Positions 50,534-58,171 of a stretch of DNA of 64,000 bases are shown here, one piece after another. The stretch comes from Saprospira sp. CCB-QB6. GTDB lineage: Bacteria; Bacteroidota; Bacteroidia; Chitinophagales; Saprospiraceae. Under the pieces are notes generated by a model. That model was not told the origin of the DNA. It saw nothing but the letters and a program-made list of their open reading frames with translations, and did not search any database. The position numbers and the translations under genes were made by a program. The number at the start of each line of letters is the position of its first letter. Position 1 is the first letter of the stretch. The stretch is from positions 806,001-870,000 of the forward strand of contig NZ_CP116808.1 in the NCBI RefSeq assembly GCF_028464065.1, given 5' to 3'.

Positions 50534-51628
50534 ATGAAATCCCCCTTCTTTTTAATGTTGGCCTTGTTGCTGACTTTATTTTCGGCTTGTACGGGACAGG
50601 CCCCCAAGGATATCCAAGGAAATTGGTATTTGGAGCATGTTCTGGTAGACGGACAAAAAATAGTGGTAAATCGGGCCAACAGCCTACGTATTCGTGAAGA
50701 AGGCATGAGTCTTTTTTGGTCTCGGAATCATAGCCGTACGGAAGTAAGCTGGTCGGGCAATACGGCCAAAACCAAAGATTATGGCTGGATGACCACCTCA
50801 ATGTGCTGCGATTCGGAGCTAGATAATCAGTTGCAGGGATTGTTGGGCGGTGACTTTAAAATCCTTCGACAGCAAAAAGATAGTTTGATTGTGCAAACGG
50901 GAAAGAGCGAATGGCATTTTAGCCGCAACCGTTTGCCGCTAGAGCTAAGCGAAAGCAGTTGGTTGATTGAGGAGGTCCGTGAAAAAGCAACGGGTGATAG
51001 TTGGCAGCCGCCTCTCCCCTATCGTTTGGACTTTCAGGCCGAGGGCTATCGCTTCTTTTTGGAGGCCAATAGCTGCTGGCAGACTTGCGAATATGCAGAG
51101 GGCCGTATTTTGCCCAATGAAACGGGCAGTTGTACCGAGGCCTGTTGCGATGCGCCCAGAACCGAGTGGCTAAAAGCCATGCGCTTGGATAGCTTGACTT
51201 ATAGCTTGAGTAATAATCAATTGCGTTTGAGCTCTGCAAATTATGAGCTCATTGCCCAGCCCCTCAGAGGCTTGCAAGCAGAGGCCAAACCCCTGCCCGC
51301 CGAAAAGCTCAAGGGCTTGCGTTGGGAATTGGATAGTTATAGTGATGGGATGATGGCCAGCGTTCATGCCATGCAGCATATTTTCTCTTTTGAAGAAGGG
51401 CAGGGCGCCATTAGCTGGAAGGGCGAGCGCTGCCAGAAAGATTGTGCGTTTAAGGGGCAAACCCTAAGTTTAAAAAGCTGTGCAGCGGGCTGTTGCCCCC
51501 AAAGCGCTGGCGAAATTAGCGAGCAATTTGAGGGCGAATTTCAGGTCTTTAGCGAAGGTGATCAGATTGTTTTGCGCAAAGGCGAAGTAGAGTACAAACT
51601 GCGTCCTATTCGGGATGATAAATTTTAA
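50534..51628 (+). CDS. Lipoprotein with three META-like (HslJ-type) domains, function unknown
   Basis: 364 aa. The signal peptide ends in a lipobox (TLFSAC, Cys19), so it is probably anchored in the outer or inner membrane. Three similar units of about 105 residues follow, each beginning with 'G-W-LE' or 'L-SSWLIEEV'/'LKGLRWELDSY' and carrying a Cys-rich end (SMCCDSE; SCWQTCEY-GSCTEACC; ERCQKDCAF-SCAAGCC). The fold looks like META/HslJ domains or lipocalin-type 'heat-shock lipoprotein' beta domains, which is a resemblance and not a firm assignment. Its last 23 bases overlap the end of the convergent acylase gene. Confidence 0.75.
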   Translation: MKSPFFLMLALLLTLFSACTGQAPKDIQGNWYLEHVLVDGQKIVVNRANSLRIREEGMSLFWSRNHSRTEVSWSGNTAKTKDYGWMTTSMCCDSELDNQLQGLLGGDFKILRQQKDSLIVQTGKSEWHFSRNRLPLELSESSWLIEEVREKATGDSWQPPLPYRLDFQAEGYRFFLEANSCWQTCEYAEGRILPNETGSCTEACCDAPRTEWLKAMRLDSLTYSLSNNQLRLSSANYELIAQPLRGLQAEAKPLPAEKLKGLRWELDSYSDGMMASVHAMQHIFSFEEGQGAISWKGERCQKDCAFKGQTLSLKSCAAGCCPQSAGEISEQFEGEFQVFSEGDQIVLRKGEVEYKLRPIRDDKF

Positions 51629-53678
51629 GGGCCGCCTTCATCACCTTAATCTTATCCATCTCAATTGTTTTGAGTGTTCGTTTTTCCAGAGCCTCCACCT
51701 GATTCTTATACGCTTGAATCTGGGGGCTTTGGAAATAGGGCAAAAGGGTTTGAATTTCAGCAGGGCCATTCTCATCAAAGCGGACAAAGTGGATATAAGT
51801 ATCGCCAAAAGTGGGGACCAACTGCCCTGCGGCATTGGGCATATCGTAATAAGTAGGGCTAAGCATATCGGGAAAGCCAGAAGTGGGCTGCCATTCTTCG
51901 CCTCTTTGGTAGCGGGCTAGCTCGCCAATAGGGACCAAGAGTTTATTATGATGTTTATAGAGATAGCGGCTGGCTTTTTCGAGCCCAGCGAGTAGTTCGG
52001 TGGTACTAATTTCTGGGCCTGAAATAAAGACCTCATCGCCATAGCCTTTTTCCTTAAAGATATATTGGAAAGTCAGTAGGACCAAGCCTGCGCGGGGGTC
52101 TGTGGCATCTGCGGACAAGGACCAGTTTTGCAATTCTTTTAGGGGTTTGCGTAGGTGGGGATAATCTTCGGGTTTCAGCTCATAAATAAATCGGATAGAC
52201 TGATAGAAAGGAGAAGCCTTAGAGAGTTGTTGATCGAACTTAATGGCTTTAAAGTCGGTCCAACTAAGCAGGCCCATTTCAGCTTCGATCAATTCGAGAA
52301 AGCGATGCGCTCGATTATTCAGGCCAGGGCGAAGATCGGTATAAGGGACCTGCATATCTTCATGTACAGAATCGCAGCTAGCGATTGTGGGGGTATTGTT
52401 GGTATTGAACAAATAGCCGCATTTGGGGTTTTCTAACAAAGGTTTCTCTTCTAGATCGAGGTAATTGGTCCAACAATTTTCTTTTTTGCCCAAAAGGATA
52501 CCGCTATAATCAAAACTATCGGGTCGTTGGGGAATCATTCCATTACAGAGATAAAGCAGATTATCTTCTTTATCGGCATAAACAATATTGAATAAGGGCA
52601 AAGAATTGAGGCGCAGAGCTTGTTTAAAGGCGGCTAGGTTTTGGGCTTTCCCCATTTCGTAGAACTGTTGGCCGGCGGCAAGGGCATTTAAGGCGGGGCT
52701 GCGCAGGGCATAATACTTTCCGTTGGGGGCTTTAAAAGTGGGGCCGAATTCGGACCAATAGGTTTTTCTTCTGACGGGAATGACGATTTTGCCGAGTTTG
52801 ACTTTGAGCCAGAAGCGGCGAGTTTCTAATTTTTTGTAGCCATCATCCCAGAGGTATTGTTTTTTCTTTTTGGGGTGCATTTGGAGTTCAAAAACATCGA
52901 GTTGGTCCAAATAATTAAAGGTATGTCCCCAGCCTAAATGCTCATTATTTCCCATAAACACGCTTGTTCCTCCTTGAAAAAGGGCCCCTGTAATATTCCA
53001 ACCTTCTTCAGAGCAAAGATGAGCCTCATAAAAAGAGAGGGGACCTTGGAGCATAAAGTGGGGGTTAATTGCCAGATAGGTTTGTTGGCTGGCGGTTCGG
53101 CTTTTGCTCATAGCGTAGGCATTGGAGCCTAGGGGAGCTTCTTGGCGAAAAGCGCCAGGTTCTCGACCAGCCATAATATCGCCTAGGGCTTCGGGTAAAC
53201 CTGCTAGAGCCACAAAAGACAAAACATAGGCCTTCAGCATATCTTTTTCCGTTAGGGGAAAGGCTCGTTTCAGCAAGATTCTATCGGGATTTTTTTTAGC
53301 AAATGTATTTACTGCTGTGACATAAGCAGAGAGGAGTTCCATAAACTCAGGGCTAATCTTCTCTTTTTGTTCTTGGTAGAGGCCCTCTAGGTTAATAGCT
53401 TGGACAAAATAATCAAAGGCGGCCCCCTCTTTCCCCTTATAGCGCCCCATTAAACCTTTAGTAATAAGGACAGTCTCCTGCAGTGCCTCAAAGTTATCCT
53501 CTGCATTGGCCCAAGCTAAGCCGTAAACCACTTCAGGATTAGTTGGGGCAAAGATATGAGGCATACCAAAGCTATCTCGAACAATATCGATTTGTTGGGG
53601 TTCTATTTTTCGTTGTGAAAACAAAGCAGAAACACAAAAAACCAATAATAAGAGTAACATAGTTTTTCTAAACAACAT
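51606..53678 (-). CDS. Penicillin acylase family (S45) hydrolase, exported
   Basis: 690 aa from the ATG at 53678, whose product starts with a signal peptide (LFRKTMLLLLLVFCVSALFSQ); an ATG 39 nt upstream is possible. Ntn-hydrolase precursor: after an alpha-chain region ('VRDSFGMPHIFAPTNPEVVYGLAWANAEDNF'), the autoprocessing site is Gly-Ser in 'APLGSNAYAMS', with Ser185 as nucleophile and new N terminus. 'NPHFMLQGPLSFYEAHL' and 'GNNEHLGWGHTFNYLDQLDVF' are family motifs of the beta chain. Such enzymes cleave amide bonds of beta-lactams or acyl-homoserine lactones (quorum quenching); substrate here unknown. Confidence 0.9.
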   Translation of the reverse strand: MLFRKTMLLLLLVFCVSALFSQRKIEPQQIDIVRDSFGMPHIFAPTNPEVVYGLAWANAEDNFEALQETVLITKGLMGRYKGKEGAAFDYFVQAINLEGLYQEQKEKISPEFMELLSAYVTAVNTFAKKNPDRILLKRAFPLTEKDMLKAYVLSFVALAGLPEALGDIMAGREPGAFRQEAPLGSNAYAMSKSRTASQQTYLAINPHFMLQGPLSFYEAHLCSEEGWNITGALFQGGTSVFMGNNEHLGWGHTFNYLDQLDVFELQMHPKKKKQYLWDDGYKKLETRRFWLKVKLGKIVIPVRRKTYWSEFGPTFKAPNGKYYALRSPALNALAAGQQFYEMGKAQNLAAFKQALRLNSLPLFNIVYADKEDNLLYLCNGMIPQRPDSFDYSGILLGKKENCWTNYLDLEEKPLLENPKCGYLFNTNNTPTIASCDSVHEDMQVPYTDLRPGLNNRAHRFLELIEAEMGLLSWTDFKAIKFDQQLSKASPFYQSIRFIYELKPEDYPHLRKPLKELQNWSLSADATDPRAGLVLLTFQYIFKEKGYGDEVFISGPEISTTELLAGLEKASRYLYKHHNKLLVPIGELARYQRGEEWQPTSGFPDMLSPTYYDMPNAAGQLVPTFGDTYIHFVRFDENGPAEIQTLLPYFQSPQIQAYKNQVEALEKRTLKTIEMDKIKVMKAALKIYHPE

Positions 53679-53842
53679 AGGCGAATATCTGGTATATAGA
53701 TTTTTAAATACAATCATATTATGCTATTTTGCGCCCCGCCTCAAATCTAATGAACACCACATTCTTGCTCTTAAGAATAACTATTTTCCTAAAGCAAGTT
53801 TCATCATGTTGGCTTTAGCCACACACAGCACACTATAAAAAT

Positions 53843-54439
53843 ATGGGAAGAAAAAGTAAGGCAGAAGAAAGAAAAAAGGAAATTCTAGAGCATTTCTACA
53901 AAGTCATGTTAACCGAAGGCTTTGAAAATAGCTCTATTGCTAAAATTGCCAAAAGCATGGAAGTTAACCCCAGCTTACTCATCCACTACTTCAAAAGTAA
54001 GGAAGATATGGTTGTGGGTTTAGTTGACTTTCTTTTAGAACGTTATGAGGATGCCTTTCTCAATATGGTTATTGCCAAAAAGGACCCTCAAGAGCAGTTT
54101 GATATGGTGGTTGACATTCTCTTTGGCCACGCTTGGATGCAGATGTCTGACCAACATTCTGTTTTTTACGCTTGTTATTATCTCAGTTCTCGACATGACC
54201 AAATTCGGGAACGTTTTCAGCAGATGTACAATCGCTTTAAGGAGGTCTTGGTAGAGCTAGCCGATCGTTGGCTAGAGGCAGGGGTAATCAAAGACTTCTC
54301 GCCTTGTCAGATAGCCGAGTATATGATTATGCTCAATGAGGGACTTACTTATTATGAGGGAGTTTATCGCGATCCCGAGGCCTTTGTCCTTCGTTGCGAA
54401 TACCTTCAAAAGATGGTTCGCAAAACATTAACGGCTTAA
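53843..54439 (+). CDS. TetR-family transcriptional regulator
   Basis: 198 aa. The N-terminal helix-turn-helix domain of about 47 residues ('RKKEILEHFYKVMLTEGFENSSIAKIAKSMEVNPSLLIHYFKSKEDMVVGLVDFLL') is a clear TetR type; the turn reads 'NSSIAKIAKSMEVNPSLLIHYF'. The C-terminal all-helical ligand domain is not assignable. It stands alone, divergent from the acylase gene (165 nt between start codons), so autoregulation and control of the acylase are possible. A long perfect hairpin follows the stop codon. Effector unknown. Confidence 0.92.
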   Translation: MGRKSKAEERKKEILEHFYKVMLTEGFENSSIAKIAKSMEVNPSLLIHYFKSKEDMVVGLVDFLLERYEDAFLNMVIAKKDPQEQFDMVVDILFGHAWMQMSDQHSVFYACYYLSSRHDQIRERFQQMYNRFKEVLVELADRWLEAGVIKDFSPCQIAEYMIMLNEGLTYYEGVYRDPEAFVLRCEYLQKMVRKTLTA

Positions 54440-54460
54440 TTAGTTGTCCTTTTTGGGCCT

Positions 54461-54500
54461 GCGGCCGAGCTAGGATTTTCCTAGCTCGGCCGCTGCTCTT
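54461..54500 (+). terminator. Strong terminator hairpin after the TetR gene, resembling a minimal family A edge
   Basis: GCGGCCGAGCTAGGA pairs perfectly with TCCTAGCTCGGCCGC over a 3-nt loop, then TGCTCTTTT. It is preceded by TTTTTGGGCCT, the same junction that starts family A copies. Confidence 0.7.
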
Positions 54501-54525
54501 TTGTGGGGCTAAATTTAGAAAAGTC

Positions 54526-55230
54526 CTAAAGTTGCTTTTCTAAGTTTTTAAGTTCTTGGCTACTTAGTTCTCGCCATTGACCTTTGGGCAGTTGGTCCAG
54601 TTCAATATTCATAATGCGTACCCTTTTGAGGGTACGCACCTCATAGCCTAGGTACTCGCACATCCGCCGAATTTGCCGATTGAGTCCTTGCTTCAAGATA
54701 ATGCGAAAGCGTTTGGGCCCAAGTTGTTCTACTTGGGCCTTTTTTGTGGTTTGGCCCAAGATAGGCAAGCCCCCAGCCATACGCTGCACAAATCGGCTAT
54801 TGATGGGCTTATCTACCGTAACGATATATTCTTTTTCATGGCCATTTTCTACCCGTAAAATGGGGTTGACCATATCGCCATCATTCGTAAGTAAAATGAG
54901 GCCCGTAGAGGCCTTATCTAGGCGGCCAATGGGAAAAATACGCTCCTTATGCCCAATAAAATCGACAATATTGCTGCGATCTCTACGGTCGGTAGTACAG
55001 GTTACGCCTGCTGGCTTATGAAAGGCGATATATAGTTTTTGGGGGGCATTGGGCAGGGCCTTGCCATCTAGCAGCACCTCATCTCCGGGCGACACTCGGT
55101 TTCCTTTTTTGGCCAATTGCCCGTTAATTTTCAAGCGGCCCTCTTCGATCCAACGATCGGCCTCTCGTCTAGAGCAAATCCCTTTGCTGCTAATATATTT
55201 ATTGAGGCTAATGCTATTATCTTGACTCAT
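54526..55230 (-). CDS. rluF: 23S rRNA pseudouridine synthase, RluF/RluB type
   Basis: 234 aa. An N-terminal S4 RNA-binding domain ('ISLNKYISSKGICSRREADRWIEEGRLKINGQLAKKGNRVSPGDEV') precedes the RsuA-like synthase domain with the catalytic Asp in 'PIGRLDKASTGLILLTNDGD'. 'NGHEKEYIVTVDKP', 'LKQGLNRQIRRMCEYLGYEV' and 'LKRVRIMNIEL' follow. Among the RsuA group the 'CTTDRRDRSNIVDFIGHKERIFPIGRLD' segment is most like RluF (U2604 of 23S rRNA in E. coli); RluB or RluE cannot be excluded. It stands alone between a converging terminator and copy A17. Confidence 0.88.
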   Translation of the reverse strand: MSQDNSISLNKYISSKGICSRREADRWIEEGRLKINGQLAKKGNRVSPGDEVLLDGKALPNAPQKLYIAFHKPAGVTCTTDRRDRSNIVDFIGHKERIFPIGRLDKASTGLILLTNDGDMVNPILRVENGHEKEYIVTVDKPINSRFVQRMAGGLPILGQTTKKAQVEQLGPKRFRIILKQGLNRQIRRMCEYLGYEVRTLKRVRIMNIELDQLPKGQWRELSSQELKNLEKQL

Positions 55231-55322
55231 ATCTGTTGCTAATTTTCGGCCCTAAGATACGGCAGAAAATGAAAAGGAGGAGGAAAAGCCTTCAACTTCC
55301 GTTTTGGAGTTTTTTTTCTTTT

Positions 55323-55443
55323 GGGGCCTCCGCTGCGGCCTGCGGCCTTGCGGCGCTACGTTTCGCAGCTCGCTATTCGCTCGGCCCTGCGGCCTAACGG
55401 CCTTGGTCTGCGGCTGCGCCGCACTGCTGCACATCGCTAGGCC
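55323..55443 (+). repeat. Family A element, copy A17
   Basis: Forward copy: GGGGCCTCCGC hairpin, GCGCTACGTTTCGCAG, the full core, the variable hairpin GGCCtaacGGCC, GGTCTG, CGGCtgcGCCG, CATCGCTAGGCC. Degenerate D-like sequence follows to about 55510. Confidence 0.9.
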
Positions 55444-55525
55444 AAATGGAAGTCCTGCGCTTCGGCTATTTTTGCTAAGCCAAAATCCGCTAAGCCTGAA
55501 AATAGACGTCCTCCATAAAATCATA

Positions 55526-55598
55526 AGCAGGGGCTTTTAAGCCGCTGCGGCAAGAAAAATGAGGACCAACAAGATTGGCTGCGGCCTTTAGGCTGCAG
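55526..55598. repeat. Family E module, copy 2
   Basis: Matches 50217-50290: GCAGGGGCTTTTAAGCCGCTGCGGC, AACAAGATTGGCTGCGGCC, TTTAGGCTGCAG, differing mainly in the AT-rich middle. Confidence 0.6.
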
Positions 55599-55609
55599 TA
55601 AACTGATTT

Positions 55610-55740
55610 ATAAAAGATTGCGAAGCAATACCACTATTGCTGTAGGTTTCAACCTAAGTTGAATTCATGAGGGTTTTAACCCTCATTCATATAAGGTTGC
55701 GAAGCAATACCATCTGGCTGTAGGTTTCAACCTACAGTAA
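55610..55740. repeat. Tandem family B composite unit
   Basis: Two tandem composites. Each consists of a TTGCGAAGCAA hairpin with ATACCA after it, then CTGTAGGTTTCAACCTACAG (the first one decayed to AACCTAAG), separated by the GAGGGTTTTAACCCTC hairpin. The same order of parts is seen at 12123-12200. No gene here. Confidence 0.6.
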
Positions 55741-55743
55741 AAA

Positions 55744-55952
55744 GGGCCGAAGGCCCGCAGGCTGAGGGATGGGCAGCAGTGGCCGAAGGCCAGACCCAGC
55801 CGCCTTTGGCGGCGCAGGGCCGAACGATCAGCGAGCTGCGAGACAGCCCGACCCGACCGATAATTCATGAGGGTTTCAACCCTCATTTTGTATCGCTTCG
55901 CAAAGCGATACCGCTTTGCGCTGGGTTTCAACCTAGCGGAAGGGGCAGCCCC
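55744..55952 (-). repeat. Family A element, long copy A18
   Basis: Reverse long form with GGGCCgaaGGCCC, GGCTGAGGGATGG, GGCCgaaGGCC, the variable hairpin GCCGCCtttGGCGGC, core variant GATCAGCGAGC, then GAGGGTTTCAACCCTC, TCGCTTCGCAAAGCGA and GGGTTTCAACC, ending GGGGCAGCCCC. It is 55 nt after the porT-like stop. Confidence 0.9.
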
Positions 55953-56007
55953 AAAAAAAGGCCCTCCACAAGAAAGTGAAGGGCCAGTTATCTTTTATTG
56001 GCTTTAT

Positions 56008-56736
56008 TTAGCCTTCAAAATGGACCGAGATGGTAATTCCTTGGGCAAAAAGCTTATCGATGGTTCGAGAGTAAATCAACTGATCGTTTCGGCTGTGGAT
56101 ATTATTGATGCCGTGCGAAAACTTGATTTCGGGTGAGAGGATAAAGTAGGGAAAGAAAAACTGCAGGCCTACTCCATACTCGATGAGGATGTCGCTACTT
56201 TGGATGCGGACCAAATCTTCGGCCTTGCGGGCTCTAGAATTGGAGGCCAAATCGAGGCTATACTTGGCCCCCACAATAAAGAAAGCGCGGACATCGTGAT
56301 AGGGTTTCGATTTGTAGCGAAACTGGATGGGGAAATCGAGGAAAACCGATTCGATATTTCGGCTAATGACCTCTTGCGTGGGCAGGGTGTACTCTAGGCG
56401 GCGCTCGGCAAAAGAGAGGGTCGGCAAATTGAAGCGCAGATCCATATTTTCGCCAAACTTAATATTGGTCACGATTCCGAGGTTGAAACCGGGGCCATTA
56501 GAAGATTGGATCAGGCGAATGCTATCGTTTTGGATCAGCGTTTCGGAGCGTTGAATTTGGTAGCGCGAGCTATTGTAGCCCAGGGTAATTCCAAAATAAT
56601 AAGTCTTTTTGGAAAAAGCGTAATAGTTGAAGGTTCCTCTTTGGGCAGACAAGCTAGGCCCAAAAAGGAGGAGGGCCATTATGCAGGTTTGCAAGCCGAG
56701 TAGAGCGAACAAATTCCGGTGGTGAGTGGCTGGCAT
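56008..56736 (-). CDS. porT: PorT-like type IX secretion/gliding outer-membrane protein
   Basis: 242 aa. A signal peptide (LFALLGLQTCIMALLLFGPSLSAQ) precedes an eight-strand barrel-like protein with alternating strands ('TYYFGITLGYNSSRYQIQ', 'GPGFNLGIVTNIKFGENMDLRFNLPTLSFAERRLEY', 'ESVFLDFPIQFRYKS', 'RAFFIVGAKYSLDLASN', 'YGVGLQFFFPYFILSPEIKFSHGI') ending 'GITISVHFEG'. This matches the PorT/SprT family, required for T9SS in Porphyromonas and Flavobacterium. The gene overlaps ubiE by 58 nt, or just touches it (TAATG) if the second ATG at 56679 is used. ubiE-porT linkage is common in Bacteroidota. Its presence fits the T9SS cargo genes of this window. Confidence 0.8.
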   Translation of the reverse strand: MPATHHRNLFALLGLQTCIMALLLFGPSLSAQRGTFNYYAFSKKTYYFGITLGYNSSRYQIQRSETLIQNDSIRLIQSSNGPGFNLGIVTNIKFGENMDLRFNLPTLSFAERRLEYTLPTQEVISRNIESVFLDFPIQFRYKSKPYHDVRAFFIVGAKYSLDLASNSRARKAEDLVRIQSSDILIEYGVGLQFFFPYFILSPEIKFSHGINNIHSRNDQLIYSRTIDKLFAQGITISVHFEG

Positions 56737-57431
56737 TTCGTATCAGTTAGTCCAAGTTTAAGCAATAAGTTTTCAAAGTCTTTTCCTTCGGGAAAAGCCT
56801 GCACTGACTCATAGAGGTAGGCATAGGCTTTCTGATCCTTGGAGGTCAGGCGGCCAATACCGGGCAGAATGCTACTGAAGTAAAAGTTGTAAACTTGCTT
56901 AATAGGAAAGACTTTAGGTTTGGAGAATTCGAGGACCACGCATTTTCCGCCGGGGCGCAAGACTCGTACCATTTCTTTGAGGCCAGCTTCTACGTTGGCG
57001 AAGTTGCGTACTCCAAAAGCAACGATGACGGCATCGAAACTATTGTCTTCAAAGGGCAGATGTTCAGAATCGCCTTCTTCGAGGACAATAATTTTATCGA
57101 GGCCTTTTTTAGTAATTTTTTTGCGGCCCACTTCGAGCATACCTACAGAAATATCTACGCCAATAATTTCTTGGGGAGAAAGTTGTTTGTAGGCCTCTAG
57201 GGCGAGGTCGGCAGTTCCTGTAGCCACATCTAAAATGCGTTTAGGCTGAATATCTTGGAGTTCTGCAATGGCTTTGCGGCGCCAGCTCTTATCTATATTG
57301 AGTGAAAGGAAGTGATTGAGGAAATCGTAGGTCTTCGAAATGTTGTTAAACATTTTGGAAACCTGGGCCTTTTTCTCAGCTTCTACTTCATAGGGCTTGA
57401 CCTCTTCCGATTTTATCTTTTGAACACTCAT
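56679..57431 (-). CDS. ubiE: Demethylmenaquinone methyltransferase (UbiE/MenG)
   Basis: SAM-dependent methyltransferase for the last step of menaquinone synthesis, the quinone of Bacteroidota. It shows 'KMFNNISKTYDFLNHFLSLNIDKSWRRKAI' (the UbiE signature), the SAM motif 'ILDVATGTADLAL', 'GVDISVGMLEVGRKKI', 'FEDNSFDAVIVAFGVRNFANVEAGLKEMVRVLRPGGKCVVLEFSKP' and the C-terminal 'LPGIGRLTSKDQKAYAYLYESVQAFP'. At 250 aa it is standard. It is transcribed with porT in the same direction and is divergent from engB. Confidence 0.97.
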   Translation of the reverse strand: MSVQKIKSEEVKPYEVEAEKKAQVSKMFNNISKTYDFLNHFLSLNIDKSWRRKAIAELQDIQPKRILDVATGTADLALEAYKQLSPQEIIGVDISVGMLEVGRKKITKKGLDKIIVLEEGDSEHLPFEDNSFDAVIVAFGVRNFANVEAGLKEMVRVLRPGGKCVVLEFSKPKVFPIKQVYNFYFSSILPGIGRLTSKDQKAYAYLYESVQAFPEGKDFENLLLKLGLTDTKCQPLTTGICSLYSACKPA

Positions 57432-57531
57432 ATCAATTTTACTATTTTGTGAACGGAAAACAATTGAGTTGCCTCATTTGCCCTGGCAAATGCGCTACAA
57501 AGGTAACAGGAATAGCCCAATAAAGGTTGAT

Positions 57532-58140
57532 ATGATTATAAAAACTGCAGAATACCTCATTAGTGTGCCCAAAGTAGAGTTGGCACCGCATTCCGATCGC
57601 CCCGAATACGCCTTTATTGGTCGTTCTAATGTGGGGAAATCTTCGCTCATCAATATGCTAACGGGCCACAGCAAATTGGCCTTAACTTCTGGCCGCCCAG
57701 GGAAAACCCGAATGATTAACTATTTCGACATCAATAAAGAGTGGTATTTGGTCGATTTACCGGGCTATGGCTACGCCCAAACGGGTAAGCAAAGACGGCA
57801 AAATTGGCGCAAAATGATTGAGGAGTATTTCTTACTTCGGATTTCTATGCAATGTGCTTTTCTGCTCATTGATAGTGGGGTTCCCCCTCAAGATATTGAT
57901 ATTGAGTTTGCCAATTGGTTGGGCGAAAATCAAATCCCTTTTGTGATTGTCTTTACCAAAACAGATAAGAAAAAAGCCCGTCAGGGCGATAACTATATTC
58001 GGGCCTTCAAACAAAAATTGGGCGAATACTGGGAGCAAATTCCGCCCTGCTACCTCAGTTCTGCCGAAAGCAAAAGAGGCCGAGAGGAATTGCTAGAGTT
58101 TATCGAATCGGTCAATGCCAATTTCGAACCTCTGCATTAA
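57532..58140 (+). CDS. engB: Ribosome-biogenesis GTPase EngB/YsxC
   Basis: GTPase acting in 50S assembly. It has G1 'GRSNVGKSSLINML', G2 region 'TSGRPGKTRMINYF', G3 'VDLPGYGYA', G4 'VFTKTDK' and G5 'SSAESKRG', with the short N-terminal strand 'TAEYLISVPKVELAPHSDRPEYAFI' typical of YsxC. 202 aa from the ATG at 57532; the frame is open for 21 codons upstream, but these are not homologous. It runs with the MATE gene downstream (31 nt gap). Confidence 0.96.
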   Translation: MIIKTAEYLISVPKVELAPHSDRPEYAFIGRSNVGKSSLINMLTGHSKLALTSGRPGKTRMINYFDINKEWYLVDLPGYGYAQTGKQRRQNWRKMIEEYFLLRISMQCAFLLIDSGVPPQDIDIEFANWLGENQIPFVIVFTKTDKKKARQGDNYIRAFKQKLGEYWEQIPPCYLSSAESKRGREELLEFIESVNANFEPLH

Positions 58141-58171
58141 GCCATCTCCTTCTCTCAGCTAGCCTTTTTTT

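Noticed and set aside
55683-55979. Two overlapping open frames on opposite strands downstream of the porT-like gene
   Set aside because: They translate copy A18 and family B hairpins only.
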